Notes under the pieces: model-generated
The model's input: the letters and a program-made list of their open reading frames with translations, nothing else
The model's database searches: none
Told to the model about the DNA's origin: nothing
Translations under genes and position numbers: made by a program
From: Burkholderiales bacterium PBB3
GTDB taxonomy: Bacteria; Pseudomonadota; Gammaproteobacteria; Burkholderiales; Burkholderiaceae_C
Length of the DNA: 51,742 nt
Direction of reading: 5' to 3'
Assembly (NCBI GenBank): GCA_002256115.1
Contig: NKIK01000032.1
Span: 1-51,742, forward strand
In this document: one piece after another, positions 9,229 to 18,573 of the stretch
How the letters are laid out: the number at the start of each line of letters is the position of its first letter
Position numbering within the stretch: position 1 is the first letter of the stretch

Positions 9229-10383
9229 ATGGAATCCATGGAACACGCCCTGAGGCAAACACAAGAGCGCGTGCAAGACGCGCTGGCGCGCCGCGTGCCG
9301 CTGCGCCTGCGCGGCGGCGGTAGCAAAGACTTTTACGGCCAGAGCTTGCAAGGCGAGGTGCTGGACACCCGCGTGCTGTCGGGCGTGGTCAGCTACGAGC
9401 CCACCGAGCTGGTGGTTACCGCAGGCGCGGGTACCAGCTTGGCTGCGCTGGAGTCGGTGTTGGCAGAAAAAGGTCAGTGCCTGCCGTTTGAACCGCCGCA
9501 CTACGCCTATTCGGGTCAGGGTGGCGCAACGGTGGGGGGCATGGTGGCTGCGGGCTTGAGCGGCCCGGCCCGTGCCAGCGTGGGCAGCGTGCGTGACTAT
9601 GTGCTGGGCTTGAAGGTCATCAATGGCTTGGGTCAACACCTGAGCTTTGGCGGCCAGGTCATGAAAAACGTGGCGGGTTACGACGTCTCGCGCCTGATGG
9701 TAGGGGCCATGGGCACCTTGGGCCTGATGACGGAAGTGTCTCTGAAGGTGCTGCCGTTGGCCCCGGCACAGGCCACGCTGCAGTTTGAACTGCCGCAGGC
9801 GCAGGCCCTGGAACAGTTGCACCGCTGGGGCGGCTTGCCGCGACCGCTGAACGCCAGCTGCTGGGTGCGAGACGCCACGGGCACCGGCGCTTCTGGTCGC
9901 GAGCTGCTGTTTGTGCGCTTGGCGGGTGCGGTGGCCGCGGTGGAAGCCGCATGCCGCACCCTGCTGGCAGACCAGGCCGGGCAGCGCGTGGACCCGGACC
10001 AGGCGCGCACGGACTGGAATGCCTGCCGCGACCATGGCCTGCCTTTTTTCACCCACGCCCCGGACCCAGACTTGGTACTCTGGCGCGTCAGCCTGCCGCA
10101 AACCGCGCCAGTGCTGGACTTGCCCTGGGCCACGCTGGTGGAATGGCATGGCGGCTTGCGCTGGCTGTGGGCACCTCTGGCAGAGGCCGATGGGTTGCAA
10201 AAACAGGCCCGTGCCCTGGGTGGGTTTGCTATGCCTTTTATAGCTGCTCCCGCACTATCCATGGGCTCTATGGCCTATTTCAATGCTGAAAACAAGACGC
10301 TTTTGACTGTGCATCAGCGTTTGAAGGACAGTTTTGACCCCCACGGCATCTTCAACCCTGGCCGCTGGCTGGCTGGCAAGTAG
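9229..10383 (+). CDS. glcE: Glycolate oxidase FAD-binding subunit GlcE
   Basis: 384 residues. The FAD_binding_4 (PCMH-type) domain spans about 1-180, with YEPTELVVTAGAGTSL, GGATVGGMVAAGLSGP and FGGQVMKNVAGYDVSRLMVG. The family C-terminus LKDSFDPHGIFNPGR is intact. GlcE works with GlcD and GlcF to oxidise glycolate to glyoxylate at the membrane. Residues of about 334-351 are encoded by an inverted copy of dispersed repeat A that stays in frame, inserted just before the conserved C-terminal motif. Activity may be unaffected because it sits in a variable stretch. glcD is not in the window; glcF lies downstream after a DUF1275 gene. Confidence 0.9.
   Translation: MESMEHALRQTQERVQDALARRVPLRLRGGGSKDFYGQSLQGEVLDTRVLSGVVSYEPTELVVTAGAGTSLAALESVLAEKGQCLPFEPPHYAYSGQGGATVGGMVAAGLSGPARASVGSVRDYVLGLKVINGLGQHLSFGGQVMKNVAGYDVSRLMVGAMGTLGLMTEVSLKVLPLAPAQATLQFELPQAQALEQLHRWGGLPRPLNASCWVRDATGTGASGRELLFVRLAGAVAAVEAACRTLLADQAGQRVDPDQARTDWNACRDHGLPFFTHAPDPDLVLWRVSLPQTAPVLDLPWATLVEWHGGLRWLWAPLAEADGLQKQARALGGFAMPFIAAPALSMGSMAYFNAENKTLLTVHQRLKDSFDPHGIFNPGRWLAGK
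10227..10280 (-). repeat. Dispersed repeat family A, copy 2 (inside glcE)
   Basis: The reverse complement carries GGATAGTGCGGGAGCAGC flanked by AAATAGGCC and GGCATAGCA, matching the other copies. It lies wholly within glcE, antisense to it, and is read through in frame as roughly AMPFIAAPALSMGSMAYF. The T-run of other copies is altered here (TATAAAAGG). Confidence 0.85.
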
Positions 10384-10385
10384 GC

Positions 10386-11177
10386 ATGATGCGCCGCCTG
10401 CGCCATCTCACCGGTCAGCACCGCACGCTGGGAACCAACCGGCTTCTGGGCGCGCTTCTGGCGTTTAACGCCGGGGCGATCAATGCCGGTGGCTTTTTGG
10501 TGGTCGGCATGTACACCTCGCACATGACCGGATTCGCGTCCATGCTGGCCGACTCTTTGGTGCTGGGGCACATGCGCTTGGTGCTGGGCGCGCTCGGTGC
10601 GATGCTGGCCTTTGTGCTGGGTGCCGCAGCTACGGCGCTACTGGTCAACTGGGCACGCCAGCGCCGTCTGCGCAGCGAATACGCGCTACCCCTGCTGGCG
10701 GAGGCCTTGTTGATGTTGGTGTTTGGCCTGTTGGGGGCCACGCTGGGGCGAGAAACTCCCTTTGCCGTACCCATGACGGTGCTGGTGCTGGCATTCACTA
10801 TGGGATTGCAAAACGCGCTGGTAACCAAAATCTCGGCGTCGCAGATCCGCACCACCCACATGACCGGCGTGATCACGGATCTGGGCATTGAACTGGGCAA
10901 GCTGGTGTACTGGAATGGCCGCCCGCGCGCCGGTGCGGTAGCGGACGCCGGACCGCAATCGCAGGTCCGTGCCAACCGGGTCAAGATGCGGCTCTACGCC
11001 AGCCTGCTGCTGAGTTTTATGGGCGGGGGCGTGGTGGGGGCCATGGGCTTCAAATACGTGGGCTTCATTTGGGTGCTGCCGCTGGCGGCGCTGTTGTTGA
11101 TGGTGAGTCTGCCGCCCCTGCTGGCCGATCTGCGCAAACCTGCACGGCGTAGCCGTATCGCCCCCACTGTGCCCTGA
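10386..11177 (+). CDS. DUF1275 (YoaK-like) membrane protein
   Basis: 263 residues with about six hydrophobic segments and the DUF1275 features: LLAFNAGAINAGGFLVVG near the N-terminus, TSHMTGFASMLAD, MGLQNALVTKISASQIRTTHMTGVITDLGIELGK in the middle, and a final hydrophobic pair before a basic tail. The function of the family is unknown; transport is often suggested from topology. The ATG lies 2 bases after the glcE stop and the gene ends 5 bases before glcF, so all three should share a transcript. The position between two glycolate oxidase subunits suggests, but does not show, a role with glycolate or a related acid. Confidence 0.85.
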   Translation: MMRRLRHLTGQHRTLGTNRLLGALLAFNAGAINAGGFLVVGMYTSHMTGFASMLADSLVLGHMRLVLGALGAMLAFVLGAAATALLVNWARQRRLRSEYALPLLAEALLMLVFGLLGATLGRETPFAVPMTVLVLAFTMGLQNALVTKISASQIRTTHMTGVITDLGIELGKLVYWNGRPRAGAVADAGPQSQVRANRVKMRLYASLLLSFMGGGVVGAMGFKYVGFIWVLPLAALLLMVSLPPLLADLRKPARRSRIAPTVP

Positions 11178-11182
11178 CACCT

Positions 11183-12427
11183 ATGCAAACCACGCTCGCC
11201 CCTGAATACCAAAACACCCCCGATGGCTTGGCTGCCGAGGCCATTCTGCGCAAGTGCGTGCACTGCGGTTTTTGCACGGCCACCTGCCCCACCTACCAAA
11301 TATTGGGCGATGAGCTGGACGGCCCGCGTGGTCGTATTTACCTGATGAAACAGGTGCTGGAAGGCGCAAGCCCCACGCGCAAAACCCAGATGCACCTGGA
11401 CCGTTGCCTGACCTGCCGCAATTGCGAAAGTACCTGCCCCAGTGGCGTGGACTATGGGCATTTGATCGATATCGGGCGCAAGTTGGTGGACGCTAAAGTG
11501 CCTCGGCCCGCAAGCGAGCGCGTCGTGCGCTGGGCCCTGAAGCAAGGTTTGCCGTCACCCCTGTTTGGCCCCGCCATGGCACTGGGTCAACTGGTTCGGC
11601 CCTTGATGCCGGACGCGCTGAAGGCCAAGGTGCCGCCGCGCCAGCAGGCCGGCGTGTGGCCGCAGCGTAGCCACGCGCGCCAGGTGCTGATGCTGGCCGG
11701 TTGCGTGCAGCCCGCCATGGCCCCCAATATCAACAGCGCCACCGCGCGGGTGCTGGACGCGGCCGGCATTCAGACGGTGCTGGCACCCAAAGCCGGTTGC
11801 TGTGGCGCAGTCAAATTTCACCTGAATGACCAAGAGGGCGGCAAGGCAGAAATGCGCGCCAATATTGACGCTTGGTGGCCGCATGTCGAGCGCGGGATGG
11901 AGGCGATTGTGATGAATGCCTCGGGCTGCGGTGCCACCGTCAAGGAATACGGGCACATCTTGCAAGACGACCCCGTCTATGCCGAAAAGGCCCGCCGCAT
12001 CAGCGCGCTGACCCGCGATTTGAGCGAACTGCTACCCGTGATTGCAGAGGCGCTCAACACCGAGCACCCAGGCTTGCGTGCACGCGTGGCGGCGCAGGCC
12101 CCCACGCTGGCCTTTCACCCCCCCTGCACTTTGCAGCACGGGCAAAAACTCAAGGGCGGTGTGGAGCAGCACCTGACGGCACTCGGTTTTAACATTCACA
12201 CAGCCCCCCAAGAGGCGCACCTGTGTTGTGGTTCGGCGGGTACCTACAGCGTGTTGCAGCCCGAGCTGGCCTACCAGTTGCGCGACCGCAAACTCGGCCA
12301 TTTGGCGGAGGTGCAAGCCCAGGTCATTGTGTCGGCCAACATCGGTTGCATTACGCATTTGCAAAGCGGCACCAGCACGCCCGTCAAGCACTGGGTCGAG
12401 GTGCTGGACGCTGCCCTCAAGGCTTGA
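11183..12427 (+). CDS. glcF: Glycolate oxidase iron-sulfur subunit GlcF
   Basis: 414 residues. Two 4Fe-4S ferredoxin motifs are complete: Cys25/28/31/35 (CVHCGFCTATCP) and Cys75/78/81/85 (CLTCRNCESTCP). Two CCG (cysteine-rich) domains follow, with GCVQPAMAPN, AGCCGAVKFH, HPPCTLQHG and CCGSAGTYSVLQPE. GlcF carries electrons from the GlcD/GlcE flavin to the respiratory chain at the inner membrane. The gene follows the DUF1275 gene by 5 bases. Its last 11 bases overlap the 3' end of ccmI on the other strand, so the two units converge with no terminator space. Confidence 0.95.
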   Translation: MQTTLAPEYQNTPDGLAAEAILRKCVHCGFCTATCPTYQILGDELDGPRGRIYLMKQVLEGASPTRKTQMHLDRCLTCRNCESTCPSGVDYGHLIDIGRKLVDAKVPRPASERVVRWALKQGLPSPLFGPAMALGQLVRPLMPDALKAKVPPRQQAGVWPQRSHARQVLMLAGCVQPAMAPNINSATARVLDAAGIQTVLAPKAGCCGAVKFHLNDQEGGKAEMRANIDAWWPHVERGMEAIVMNASGCGATVKEYGHILQDDPVYAEKARRISALTRDLSELLPVIAEALNTEHPGLRARVAAQAPTLAFHPPCTLQHGQKLKGGVEQHLTALGFNIHTAPQEAHLCCGSAGTYSVLQPELAYQLRDRKLGHLAEVQAQVIVSANIGCITHLQSGTSTPVKHWVEVLDAALKA

Positions 12428-13550
12428 TTGCGTCGCTGATCTCCACCCGCAGGCCGGAGGCTCCCACGGCGACCACGCCCGTTTGCCCGGCAAGGTCCCC
12501 CGGCTGTGGCATGGCGTTGCCGCTTTTGCTGATGCGTGCGCCCACGATGACTTTGGTGCTGGAGGACAGTGCGTTGGCGGGCGACATGGCGGCGCTGTCG
12601 TCCAGCGTGAAGGCGAACGGCAAGTCACGCACCTGCTTGCGCAGAATGGCCAGGGGCATGCGTGCGCCCTTGGCAGCGCGGGCAAAAATGAACACGGTGT
12701 CATCGGGTTGGGCCTTGTGCGCCAGTGCTGGGGACAAGATCACGGTGCCGCTCACGGTCGCGGTTGCAGCCACGGGAGTCGGGTCCGTGGCTGGCAGCCC
12801 GGCCAGATTGCGTGCCTCGGTCAATGCCGCCGTAAGGGACTGAACCATCGGATGCCCGGCCGGGCCGGACTGGACCGCCCGTTCCCAGTACTGGGCCGCC
12901 CGTGCATAGTCTTTGCGATCAAAAGCGTGGGTGCCAGCCAGGGCCAGCGCTTTCATATGCTTGGGGTCAATCTTCAGGGCGGCTTCCACCATCTGCATGG
13001 GCTTGCCCGCCAAGCTGCGCTGGTTTTGCACGGCCAGTGAGTCGGCATAGTCCGCCAGCAGGGCGGCGTCATCTTTGCGCAGGGCCACCGCTTTTTCGTA
13101 AGCCTTGAGGGCCTCTGGGTGCTTGCCCAGCACGCTGTAAGAGCGCGCCAGCATGGCCCAGCCGTTGGCGTCACCCGGCTGCTCGGCCATGCGCGCGGCC
13201 AGCTGCTCCGTCATGCGCTCCATTTGCGCCGAGTCTGTGGTGTGGGGAGCCTCTGCGTTGTTGTCCGGCGTGCTGCTGTCTTGCGTTGGCAGGGAGGGGC
13301 GGGTGGTGCTGTAGCCCGCAATGGCGATTGCCAACACCGCCAGCAGCAATATGCCAAGCAACTTGGCGCTGGGTTTGCGGGTAGGGGGGGCGCTCTGAGC
13401 GTCCGGGCTGCCGTCCACAATCAGGTCGACCAAGCGGCGCTCCAAGGCCGCTTTGCTTTCTTGGTAATGGGCCAGGGGTAGCGCGCCAGACTGGTGCAGG
13501 TCCCTGAGTTGGCGCAGCTGGTTTTTGAGGGTTTGGGTTGCGGTGTCCAT
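12417..13550 (-). CDS. ccmI: Cytochrome c maturation protein CcmI (TPR)
   Basis: 377 residues. An N-terminal cytoplasmic helix pair (LRQLRDLHQSGALPLAHYQ, LERRLVDLIVDG) leads to one membrane segment at about 63-82, then a periplasmic tetratricopeptide region (about 115-255, with GWAMLARSYSVLGKHPEALK and ALALAGTHAFDRKDYARA). A C-terminal beta-rich domain follows (SGTVILSPAL, DTVFIFARAA). CcmI chaperones apocytochrome c for haem ligation. It is the last gene of the ccm series, 21 bases after ccmH. It uses CcmH and CcmI as separate proteins rather than the fused E. coli CcmH. Confidence 0.92.
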   Translation of the reverse strand: MDTATQTLKNQLRQLRDLHQSGALPLAHYQESKAALERRLVDLIVDGSPDAQSAPPTRKPSAKLLGILLLAVLAIAIAGYSTTRPSLPTQDSSTPDNNAEAPHTTDSAQMERMTEQLAARMAEQPGDANGWAMLARSYSVLGKHPEALKAYEKAVALRKDDAALLADYADSLAVQNQRSLAGKPMQMVEAALKIDPKHMKALALAGTHAFDRKDYARAAQYWERAVQSGPAGHPMVQSLTAALTEARNLAGLPATDPTPVAATATVSGTVILSPALAHKAQPDDTVFIFARAAKGARMPLAILRKQVRDLPFAFTLDDSAAMSPANALSSSTKVIVGARISKSGNAMPQPGDLAGQTGVVAVGASGLRVEISDAIKP

Positions 13551-13571
13551 AGGTTTTTATTGCCCGAAATG

Positions 13572-14021
13572 TCAGGTTTTTGGGGCCTCGTGCGTGGGCT
13601 CGTCAGAGTCTGGGTCGAAGGCTTCCGCCGGTAGGCGACTGCGTCGAATGAGGACCCAGGCCAGCGTCAATAGGCCGCCCAACACCATCACCGCAGGCCC
13701 CATCCACAGCAACCAGGTGCTGGGTTTGAGGGGCGGGCGGTAGAGCACAAAGTCGCCATAGCGGGCCGTCATGTAGTCGGTGATCTCTTTTTCGGACTGG
13801 CCCCGCTGCAGCATCTCACGCACCTGGTTGCGCAGATCGATGGCCAGCCCGGCATGGGAATCCGCAATGGTCTGGTTTTGGCAGACCAGGCAACGCAGCT
13901 CGCTGGCAATGCGCATCACCCGCGCCTCCAGCACCGGGTCGGCGACCGCAGGTAGTGCCTCGGTGGCACAGGCATGCCAAGTGCAGCCTGCAAGCAGCAG
14001 TGCGATCAGCCATTTAGCCAT
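13572..14021 (-). CDS. ccmH: Cytochrome c maturation thiol-reductase CcmH
   Basis: 149 residues: signal peptide at 1-20, the LRCLVCQNQ motif with Cys44 and Cys47, a three-helix domain (SEKEITDYMTARYGDFVLY), a membrane helix at about 106-124 and a short cytoplasmic tail. CcmH reduces the CXXCH cysteines of apocytochrome c together with CcmG. Its start overlaps the ccmG stop by 8 bases, which implies translational coupling. Confidence 0.95.
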   Translation of the reverse strand: MAKWLIALLLAGCTWHACATEALPAVADPVLEARVMRIASELRCLVCQNQTIADSHAGLAIDLRNQVREMLQRGQSEKEITDYMTARYGDFVLYRPPLKPSTWLLWMGPAVMVLGGLLTLAWVLIRRSRLPAEAFDPDSDEPTHEAPKT

Positions 14022-14544
14022 GGAGCTGCCTCAACAAGGGTTCAATTTGTGTGCGCAAAACATCGGGGGTGAGCGGGCCAATGTGCTTGAACCGGATCAC
14101 GCCCTGCTGGTCAATCAGAAAAGTTTCTGGTACGCCGTAGACACCAAAGTCGATGCCCACGCGACCGTCGACGTCAAACAGCGAGGCTACATACGGGTCC
14201 CCAAAATTCGACAACCAGCGCAATCCAGCGACGCGGTCATCTTTGTAATTGAGACCGTAAATGGGCAGTTGGGTTTGACGCGAAAACGCCATGAGCAAAG
14301 GATGCTCCTGGCGGCAGGCTACGCACCACGAAGCCCAGACGTTGAGCATCCACACTTTGCCCAACAGGTCTTGGCTTGCCAGGGTAGTGTCTGCGCGGTC
14401 CAGCCGGGCTAACTTAAACGCTGGTGCGGGTTTGCCAATCAGTGGCGAGGGCACTTCTTTGGGGTTGAGCTTCAAGCCTGCGCCCAAGAACCCCACCAAG
14501 CCCAGCAAGACCAGCAGTGGAATTAAAAACCGCAGGCTCTTCAT
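14014..14544 (-). CDS. ccmG: Thiol:disulfide interchange protein CcmG (DsbE)
   Basis: 176 residues. A single N-terminal membrane anchor (about 5-24) is followed by a periplasmic thioredoxin fold with the active site WASWCVAC (Cys74, Cys77), the cis-proline loop GVYGVPETFLID and the family insertion GLNYKDD. It passes electrons from CcdA/DsbD to the CcmH and apocytochrome thiols. It overlaps ccmF by 4 bases upstream and ccmH by 8 bases downstream. Confidence 0.95.
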   Translation of the reverse strand: MKSLRFLIPLLVLLGLVGFLGAGLKLNPKEVPSPLIGKPAPAFKLARLDRADTTLASQDLLGKVWMLNVWASWCVACRQEHPLLMAFSRQTQLPIYGLNYKDDRVAGLRWLSNFGDPYVASLFDVDGRVGIDFGVYGVPETFLIDQQGVIRFKHIGPLTPDVLRTQIEPLLRQLHG

Positions 14545-16529
14545 GCGTCAGCCCCTTGGGGTAGGCCGTCGGGCGTATGTGTCGCTTTTTTTAGGCGGTA
14601 GCGGCGGTCGGTGACAGCCAAGCAGCCGCCCAAAGCCATCAGCACGCAGCCGCCCCATATCCAGTCAATGAAGGGCTTGACGTAGACCCGAACGATCCAC
14701 GCCCCCGAGGCCACGGGTTCACCCAATGAGACGTACAGATCGCGTGTGATGCCCGCGTCAATGGCGGCCTCGGTCATCGGGTTTTGCTGGACACGGTACA
14801 CCCGTTTCTCCGGGTACATGGCGGCGAGTTGCTGGCCGTTGTAAGCCACCTCCATGTGCCCTCGGGTGGCGATGTAGTTGGGGCCTTGCAGCTCTCGGAC
14901 TCCGCGAAAGGTGAAGGTGTAGCCGCGCACGGTCGTGCTGTCGCCGGGCAGCATTTGAACGTCGCGCTCCACTTCGTAGGCTTTGACCATCACCACACCA
15001 AAACAAAATGCGCCCACGCCGAGGTGCGCCACCATCATCCCGACAATGGCACGCGGGATTAAGCGCAAGCGCCGCCATGCGTCCGACCAGGGGCTGCCCT
15101 GGGGCTTGGTACGTTCCATCAGGTCGGTCAACACTGAGGCTGCAATCCAGAAGGCCATCAACAGGCCCAGCGTGGCGACCAGCCGCACTTCCCCGGCCAG
15201 CCAGCCTGTGGTGAGCGCCGCCAGCACCGACACCCCCGCCGCCCAGCGCAGGCGCAGCGCCAGGTCTGGCAAAGTCGCTTGTTTCCAGCGCGTCAACGGC
15301 CCCACGCCCATCAAGAAAATGGCAGGTGCCATCAGCGGCATAAAAACCGTATCAAAGTAAGGCGCGCCTACCGACAACTTGCCCAGGCCCAAGGCGTCTA
15401 ACAGCAAGGGGTACAGGGTTCCCAGCAGCACGGCCCCAGCCGCTACCAGCAGCAGCACATTGTTGGCGAGCAGGCTGGTCTCTTTGGACAGCAATGCGAA
15501 GCGTGCGCCCAGGCCTACCGTAGGTGCCCGCCACGCATACAGCGCAAACGACACGCCGATGACGATGGTCAGCAGCACCAGGATGAAGAGCCCGCGCCGT
15601 GGATCGGTCGCAAAGGCATGTACTGACGACAGCACCCCGGAGCGCACTAAGAATGTACCCAGCAGCGAGAAAGAAAATGCAAGGATCGCCAGCAGCACCG
15701 TCCACGATTTGAAGCTGTTGCGTTTTTCTGTGACGGCCAAGGAGTGGATGAGCGCCGTACCGAGTAGCCAGGGCATCAGCGAGGCATTTTCGACCGGGTC
15801 CCAAAACCACCAACCACCCCAGCCCAGTTCGTAGTAGGCCCAGCTACTTCCCAGGGCGATGCCCAGCGTCAAGAAGACCCAGGCCACGGTGGTCCAAGGG
15901 CGCGTCCAGCGGGCCCAGGTGGCATCCAGATTACCGCCAATGAGTGCGGCCACGGCAAACGCAAAGGCCACGGAGAACCCGACGTAGCCCATGTACAGCA
16001 TGGGCGGATGGAACACCATGCCGGGGTCTTGCAGCAGGGGATTCAGGTCGCGCCCATCCGCAGGCACGGGGAACAGCCGGTCAAAAGGGTTGGATGTCAG
16101 CAGCATGAAGAGCAAAAAACCGACACTGATCAGGCCCATGACCGCCAGAATGCGTGCCACCACGGCTTGCGGCAAATGGCGGCTGAACCCTGCCACCGCC
16201 ACCATCCAGACACACAGCATTTGCACCCACAGCAGCAAGGAGCCTTCGTGCCCGCCCCAGACGCCGGCAATGCGGTATTGCAGCGGTAGGGCGGAGTTGG
16301 AATTGGTGGCTACATACGCGACGGAGAAGTCATGCTGCACAAATGCCGTCGTCAGGCAGCCAAAGGCCACTGCCACCAAGCCAAACAGCAGGTAAGAGGC
16401 AGGCCGGGCAATGAGCATCCAGTCTTCGCGGCCACGGGCTGCACCCACCAGGGGCACCACGCCCAATACGACAGCGACGCCACAGGCCAGCCAGAGTGCG
16501 AAGTGTCCGATTTCAGGAATCATATTCAT
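14541..16529 (-). CDS. ccmF: Haem lyase subunit CcmF
   Basis: 662 residues, about the normal length, with some fifteen membrane helices. The WWD haem-handling domain is at 236-250 ([14 protein letters not shown]), preceded by [13 protein letters not shown] and HPPMLYMGY with conserved histidines. The large periplasmic loop lies near the C-terminus. CcmF with CcmH and CcmI attaches haem covalently to apocytochrome c. The start overlaps the ccmE stop in an ATGA, giving translational coupling. Confidence 0.96.
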   Translation of the reverse strand: MNMIPEIGHFALWLACGVAVVLGVVPLVGAARGREDWMLIARPASYLLFGLVAVAFGCLTTAFVQHDFSVAYVATNSNSALPLQYRIAGVWGGHEGSLLLWVQMLCVWMVAVAGFSRHLPQAVVARILAVMGLISVGFLLFMLLTSNPFDRLFPVPADGRDLNPLLQDPGMVFHPPMLYMGYVGFSVAFAFAVAALIGGNLDATWARWTRPWTTVAWVFLTLGIALGSSWAYYELGWGGWWFWDPVENASLMPWLLGTALIHSLAVTEKRNSFKSWTVLLAILAFSFSLLGTFLVRSGVLSSVHAFATDPRRGLFILVLLTIVIGVSFALYAWRAPTVGLGARFALLSKETSLLANNVLLLVAAGAVLLGTLYPLLLDALGLGKLSVGAPYFDTVFMPLMAPAIFLMGVGPLTRWKQATLPDLALRLRWAAGVSVLAALTTGWLAGEVRLVATLGLLMAFWIAASVLTDLMERTKPQGSPWSDAWRRLRLIPRAIVGMMVAHLGVGAFCFGVVMVKAYEVERDVQMLPGDSTTVRGYTFTFRGVRELQGPNYIATRGHMEVAYNGQQLAAMYPEKRVYRVQQNPMTEAAIDAGITRDLYVSLGEPVASGAWIVRVYVKPFIDWIWGGCVLMALGGCLAVTDRRYRLKKATHTPDGLPQGADA

Positions 16530-16981
16530 TTGCCGTTCACTAGCGATGCCGCCGTTTTCTCGTTGCTTTGGGCCGCATTTTTCAGGGCTTGTGCTGCCTC
16601 AGGGGGCATGTAGTTTTCATCGTGCTTGGCCAGTACCTCTTTGGCCACAAACACGCCGCCTTGCAGTTTCCCTTGGGCCACCACGCCTTTGCCTTCCTTG
16701 AACAGGTCGGGCAAGATGCCCTCAAACTGCACGGGCACGGTCTTGGCGGTGTCGGTCACGACAAAGCGGACGCGCACACCCTCCCGCTGCACGCTGCCCG
16801 CCGCGACCAGTCCGCCCAGGCGAAAGGTGCGGTTGACCGGGGCTTCGTTCGACGCGATCTGGCTGGGGGAGTAGAAGAAAACCAGGTTGCTCTGAAAGGC
16901 GCTGAGTACCAGGGTGGCGGCGGCACCTACGACCGTCAGAATTCCGGCGGCTATGGCTATGCGCTTGTGGCGAGGTTTCAT
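16526..16981 (-). CDS. ccmE: Haem chaperone CcmE
   Basis: 151 residues from ATG 16981 ([10 protein letters not shown], the common family start), one base after the ccmD stop. A GTG 33 bases upstream would extend the frame into ccmD and is less likely. Membrane helix at about 8-28, then an OB-fold periplasmic domain ([23 protein letters not shown]) ending in HDENY with the haem-attaching His120. It carries haem from CcmC to CcmF. Confidence 0.95.
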   Translation of the reverse strand: MKPRHKRIAIAAGILTVVGAAATLVLSAFQSNLVFFYSPSQIASNEAPVNRTFRLGGLVAAGSVQREGVRVRFVVTDTAKTVPVQFEGILPDLFKEGKGVVAQGKLQGGVFVAKEVLAKHDENYMPPEAAQALKNAAQSNEKTAASLVNGK

Positions 16982-16982
16982 C

Positions 16983-17153
16983 TCAGGTGTCGCTTTCGGT
17001 GAACTCTGGGACACCCGCCAAGGCGCGCTGGTGGCGGCGCTGGCAGCGCAGGGGCTCTATCAGCATACAAGCCGCGACCATGGCATAGGACCCCCATACG
17101 TAGAGGCCGTAGCCGCCCATGGCCAGAAAATCAGTCCAAGTATTCCAGTTCAT
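16983..17153 (-). CDS. ccmD: Haem exporter protein CcmD (small ORF)
   Basis: A 56-residue frame lies between ccmC and ccmE. It starts [16 protein letters not shown], continues with one membrane helix ([15 protein letters not shown]) and ends in a basic Arg-rich cytoplasmic tail, which is the CcmD pattern. It overlaps ccmC by 4 bases (ATGA) and ends one base before the ccmE start. CcmD helps release haem-loaded CcmE from the CcmABC complex. It is easily missed because of its size. Confidence 0.92.
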   Translation of the reverse strand: MNWNTWTDFLAMGGYGLYVWGSYAMVAACMLIEPLRCQRRHQRALAGVPEFTESDT

Positions 17154-17908
17154 GGTGTGGCTTCTTTGCTTGGTTGCAGTAAGGCCCTGACCCAGTCACT
17201 GCCGCGTTCGCGCTCCAGTATCAAAGCCCGGGTCCGCACGAAGACGACTGCAAAGGCATAGGCCCAAAATGCCAGCGTCATGAGCAGCATGGCGGTCAGC
17301 ATGGTGTGGGCCATGGTGGGCGCAGCAGTCATGCTGATGGTGGCCCCTTGGTGCAGGGTGTTCCACCAACGGACTGAAAAATAGATGACCGGTATGTTGA
17401 CGGCACCTACCAAGGCTAGCAGCGCGCCGGCATGGTCGGCGCGCCGGGTGTCTTCAATCGCGCTCACCAGGGCCATGTAGCCGAAGTAAAGGAACAGTAG
17501 TATCAGTTCTGAGGTCAGCCTAGCATCCCAAACCCACCAGGTGCCCCAGGTGGGTTTGCCCCAGAAAGCGCCAGTCCACAGCGCCAGAAAGGTGAACATG
17601 GCACCGGTGGGGGCCAGCGCACGGGCCACCATGGACGCCAGCCGTGCATTGAATGCCCAGCCGATGACGGCCCAAAATGCCATGACCAAGTACAAAACCA
17701 TGGACATCCAGGCCGCCGGAACGTGCACAAAAATAATGCGGTAGGCCTCGCCCTGTGTGGCGTCAGTGGGAGCCACCATAAAGCCGACATACAGGCCTGC
17801 CAGTGCCAGCAACAGCGCGGCGCTGTAGCACCAGGGGGCGAGCCAACCCGCCACGCGGTAGAAACGTGAGGGTGCGGCCAAGCTGAAGAAACGGAGTTCG
17901 CGCGTCAT
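17150..17908 (-). CDS. ccmC: Haem exporter protein CcmC
   Basis: 252 residues with six membrane helices. The WWD motif is at 121-130 (WGTWWVWDAR), with periplasmic haem-ligand histidines His62 (IIFVHVPAAW) and His186 (WWNTLHQGAT). CcmC loads haem onto CcmE in the periplasm. The start overlaps the ccmB stop by 4 bases. Confidence 0.96.
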   Translation of the reverse strand: MTRELRFFSLAAPSRFYRVAGWLAPWCYSAALLLALAGLYVGFMVAPTDATQGEAYRIIFVHVPAAWMSMVLYLVMAFWAVIGWAFNARLASMVARALAPTGAMFTFLALWTGAFWGKPTWGTWWVWDARLTSELILLFLYFGYMALVSAIEDTRRADHAGALLALVGAVNIPVIYFSVRWWNTLHQGATISMTAAPTMAHTMLTAMLLMTLAFWAYAFAVVFVRTRALILERERGSDWVRALLQPSKEATP

Positions 17909-18573
17909 AAAGAAATTCGCAGTGCGGCGGCAGTGGCAAAGGGCGCACTGACCCCGGTGAGCAGCAGAAGCGCCGCAAGCAAGTACACATGCCCCAGCGG
18001 CGACACACCGCTATCGTAGGCAGAAACAGCCCCCGCACCAAAGATGAGTACGGGTATGCACAAGGGCAGCACCAATAACAAGACGAGTGCGACACTGTTG
18101 TGCAGGCCCAATGTGAGTGCAGAGCCCACGCCGCCAATCATGCTCAGGACCGGAGTGCCCAGCGCCACGGTGAGTGCCAGCAGCGCCATGGCGGTTACCG
18201 TTAAGCCAAAGAGTGCGCCCAAAATAGGCGTTGCCAATACCAGGGGCAGCCCGGTAATCAGCCAGTGGGCGATGGCCTTGGCCAGCGCCAAGGCTACTAA
18301 TGATTGCCCGGACAACACCATCTGCTCTAGCGAGCCATCTGCGTTATCGCCTGCATACAGAGAGCTCAAAGACAGCAGCGTAGATAGCAATGCACAAACC
18401 CAGACGATGCCAGGTGCAATCTGGCGCAAGGTGGCGGGCTCCGGGCCGATGCCCAAGGGGAATAGGGTTGCCGCTACCGCAAAAAAAATCAAGGGTAGCC
18501 AGGCCTGGGTGGGCCGCCGGGCTGCCAACTTCAAATCCCGGTGCACCAAGGCCATCCAGTAGGGGGTACTCAT
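17905..18573 (-). CDS. ccmB: Haem exporter protein CcmB
   Basis: 222 residues from ATG 18573 (MSTPYWMALVHRDLKLAARR), which overlaps the ccmA stop in an ATGA. The frame extends 26 codons further upstream inside ccmA, but the normal family length and the overlap favour this start. It has six membrane helices and the CcmB features FPLGIGPEP and LLALTVALGTPVLSMIGG. It is the membrane subunit of the CcmAB ABC complex that powers release of holo-CcmE. Confidence 0.94.
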   Translation of the reverse strand: MSTPYWMALVHRDLKLAARRPTQAWLPLIFFAVAATLFPLGIGPEPATLRQIAPGIVWVCALLSTLLSLSSLYAGDNADGSLEQMVLSGQSLVALALAKAIAHWLITGLPLVLATPILGALFGLTVTAMALLALTVALGTPVLSMIGGVGSALTLGLHNSVALVLLLVLPLCIPVLIFGAGAVSAYDSGVSPLGHVYLLAALLLLTGVSAPFATAAALRISL

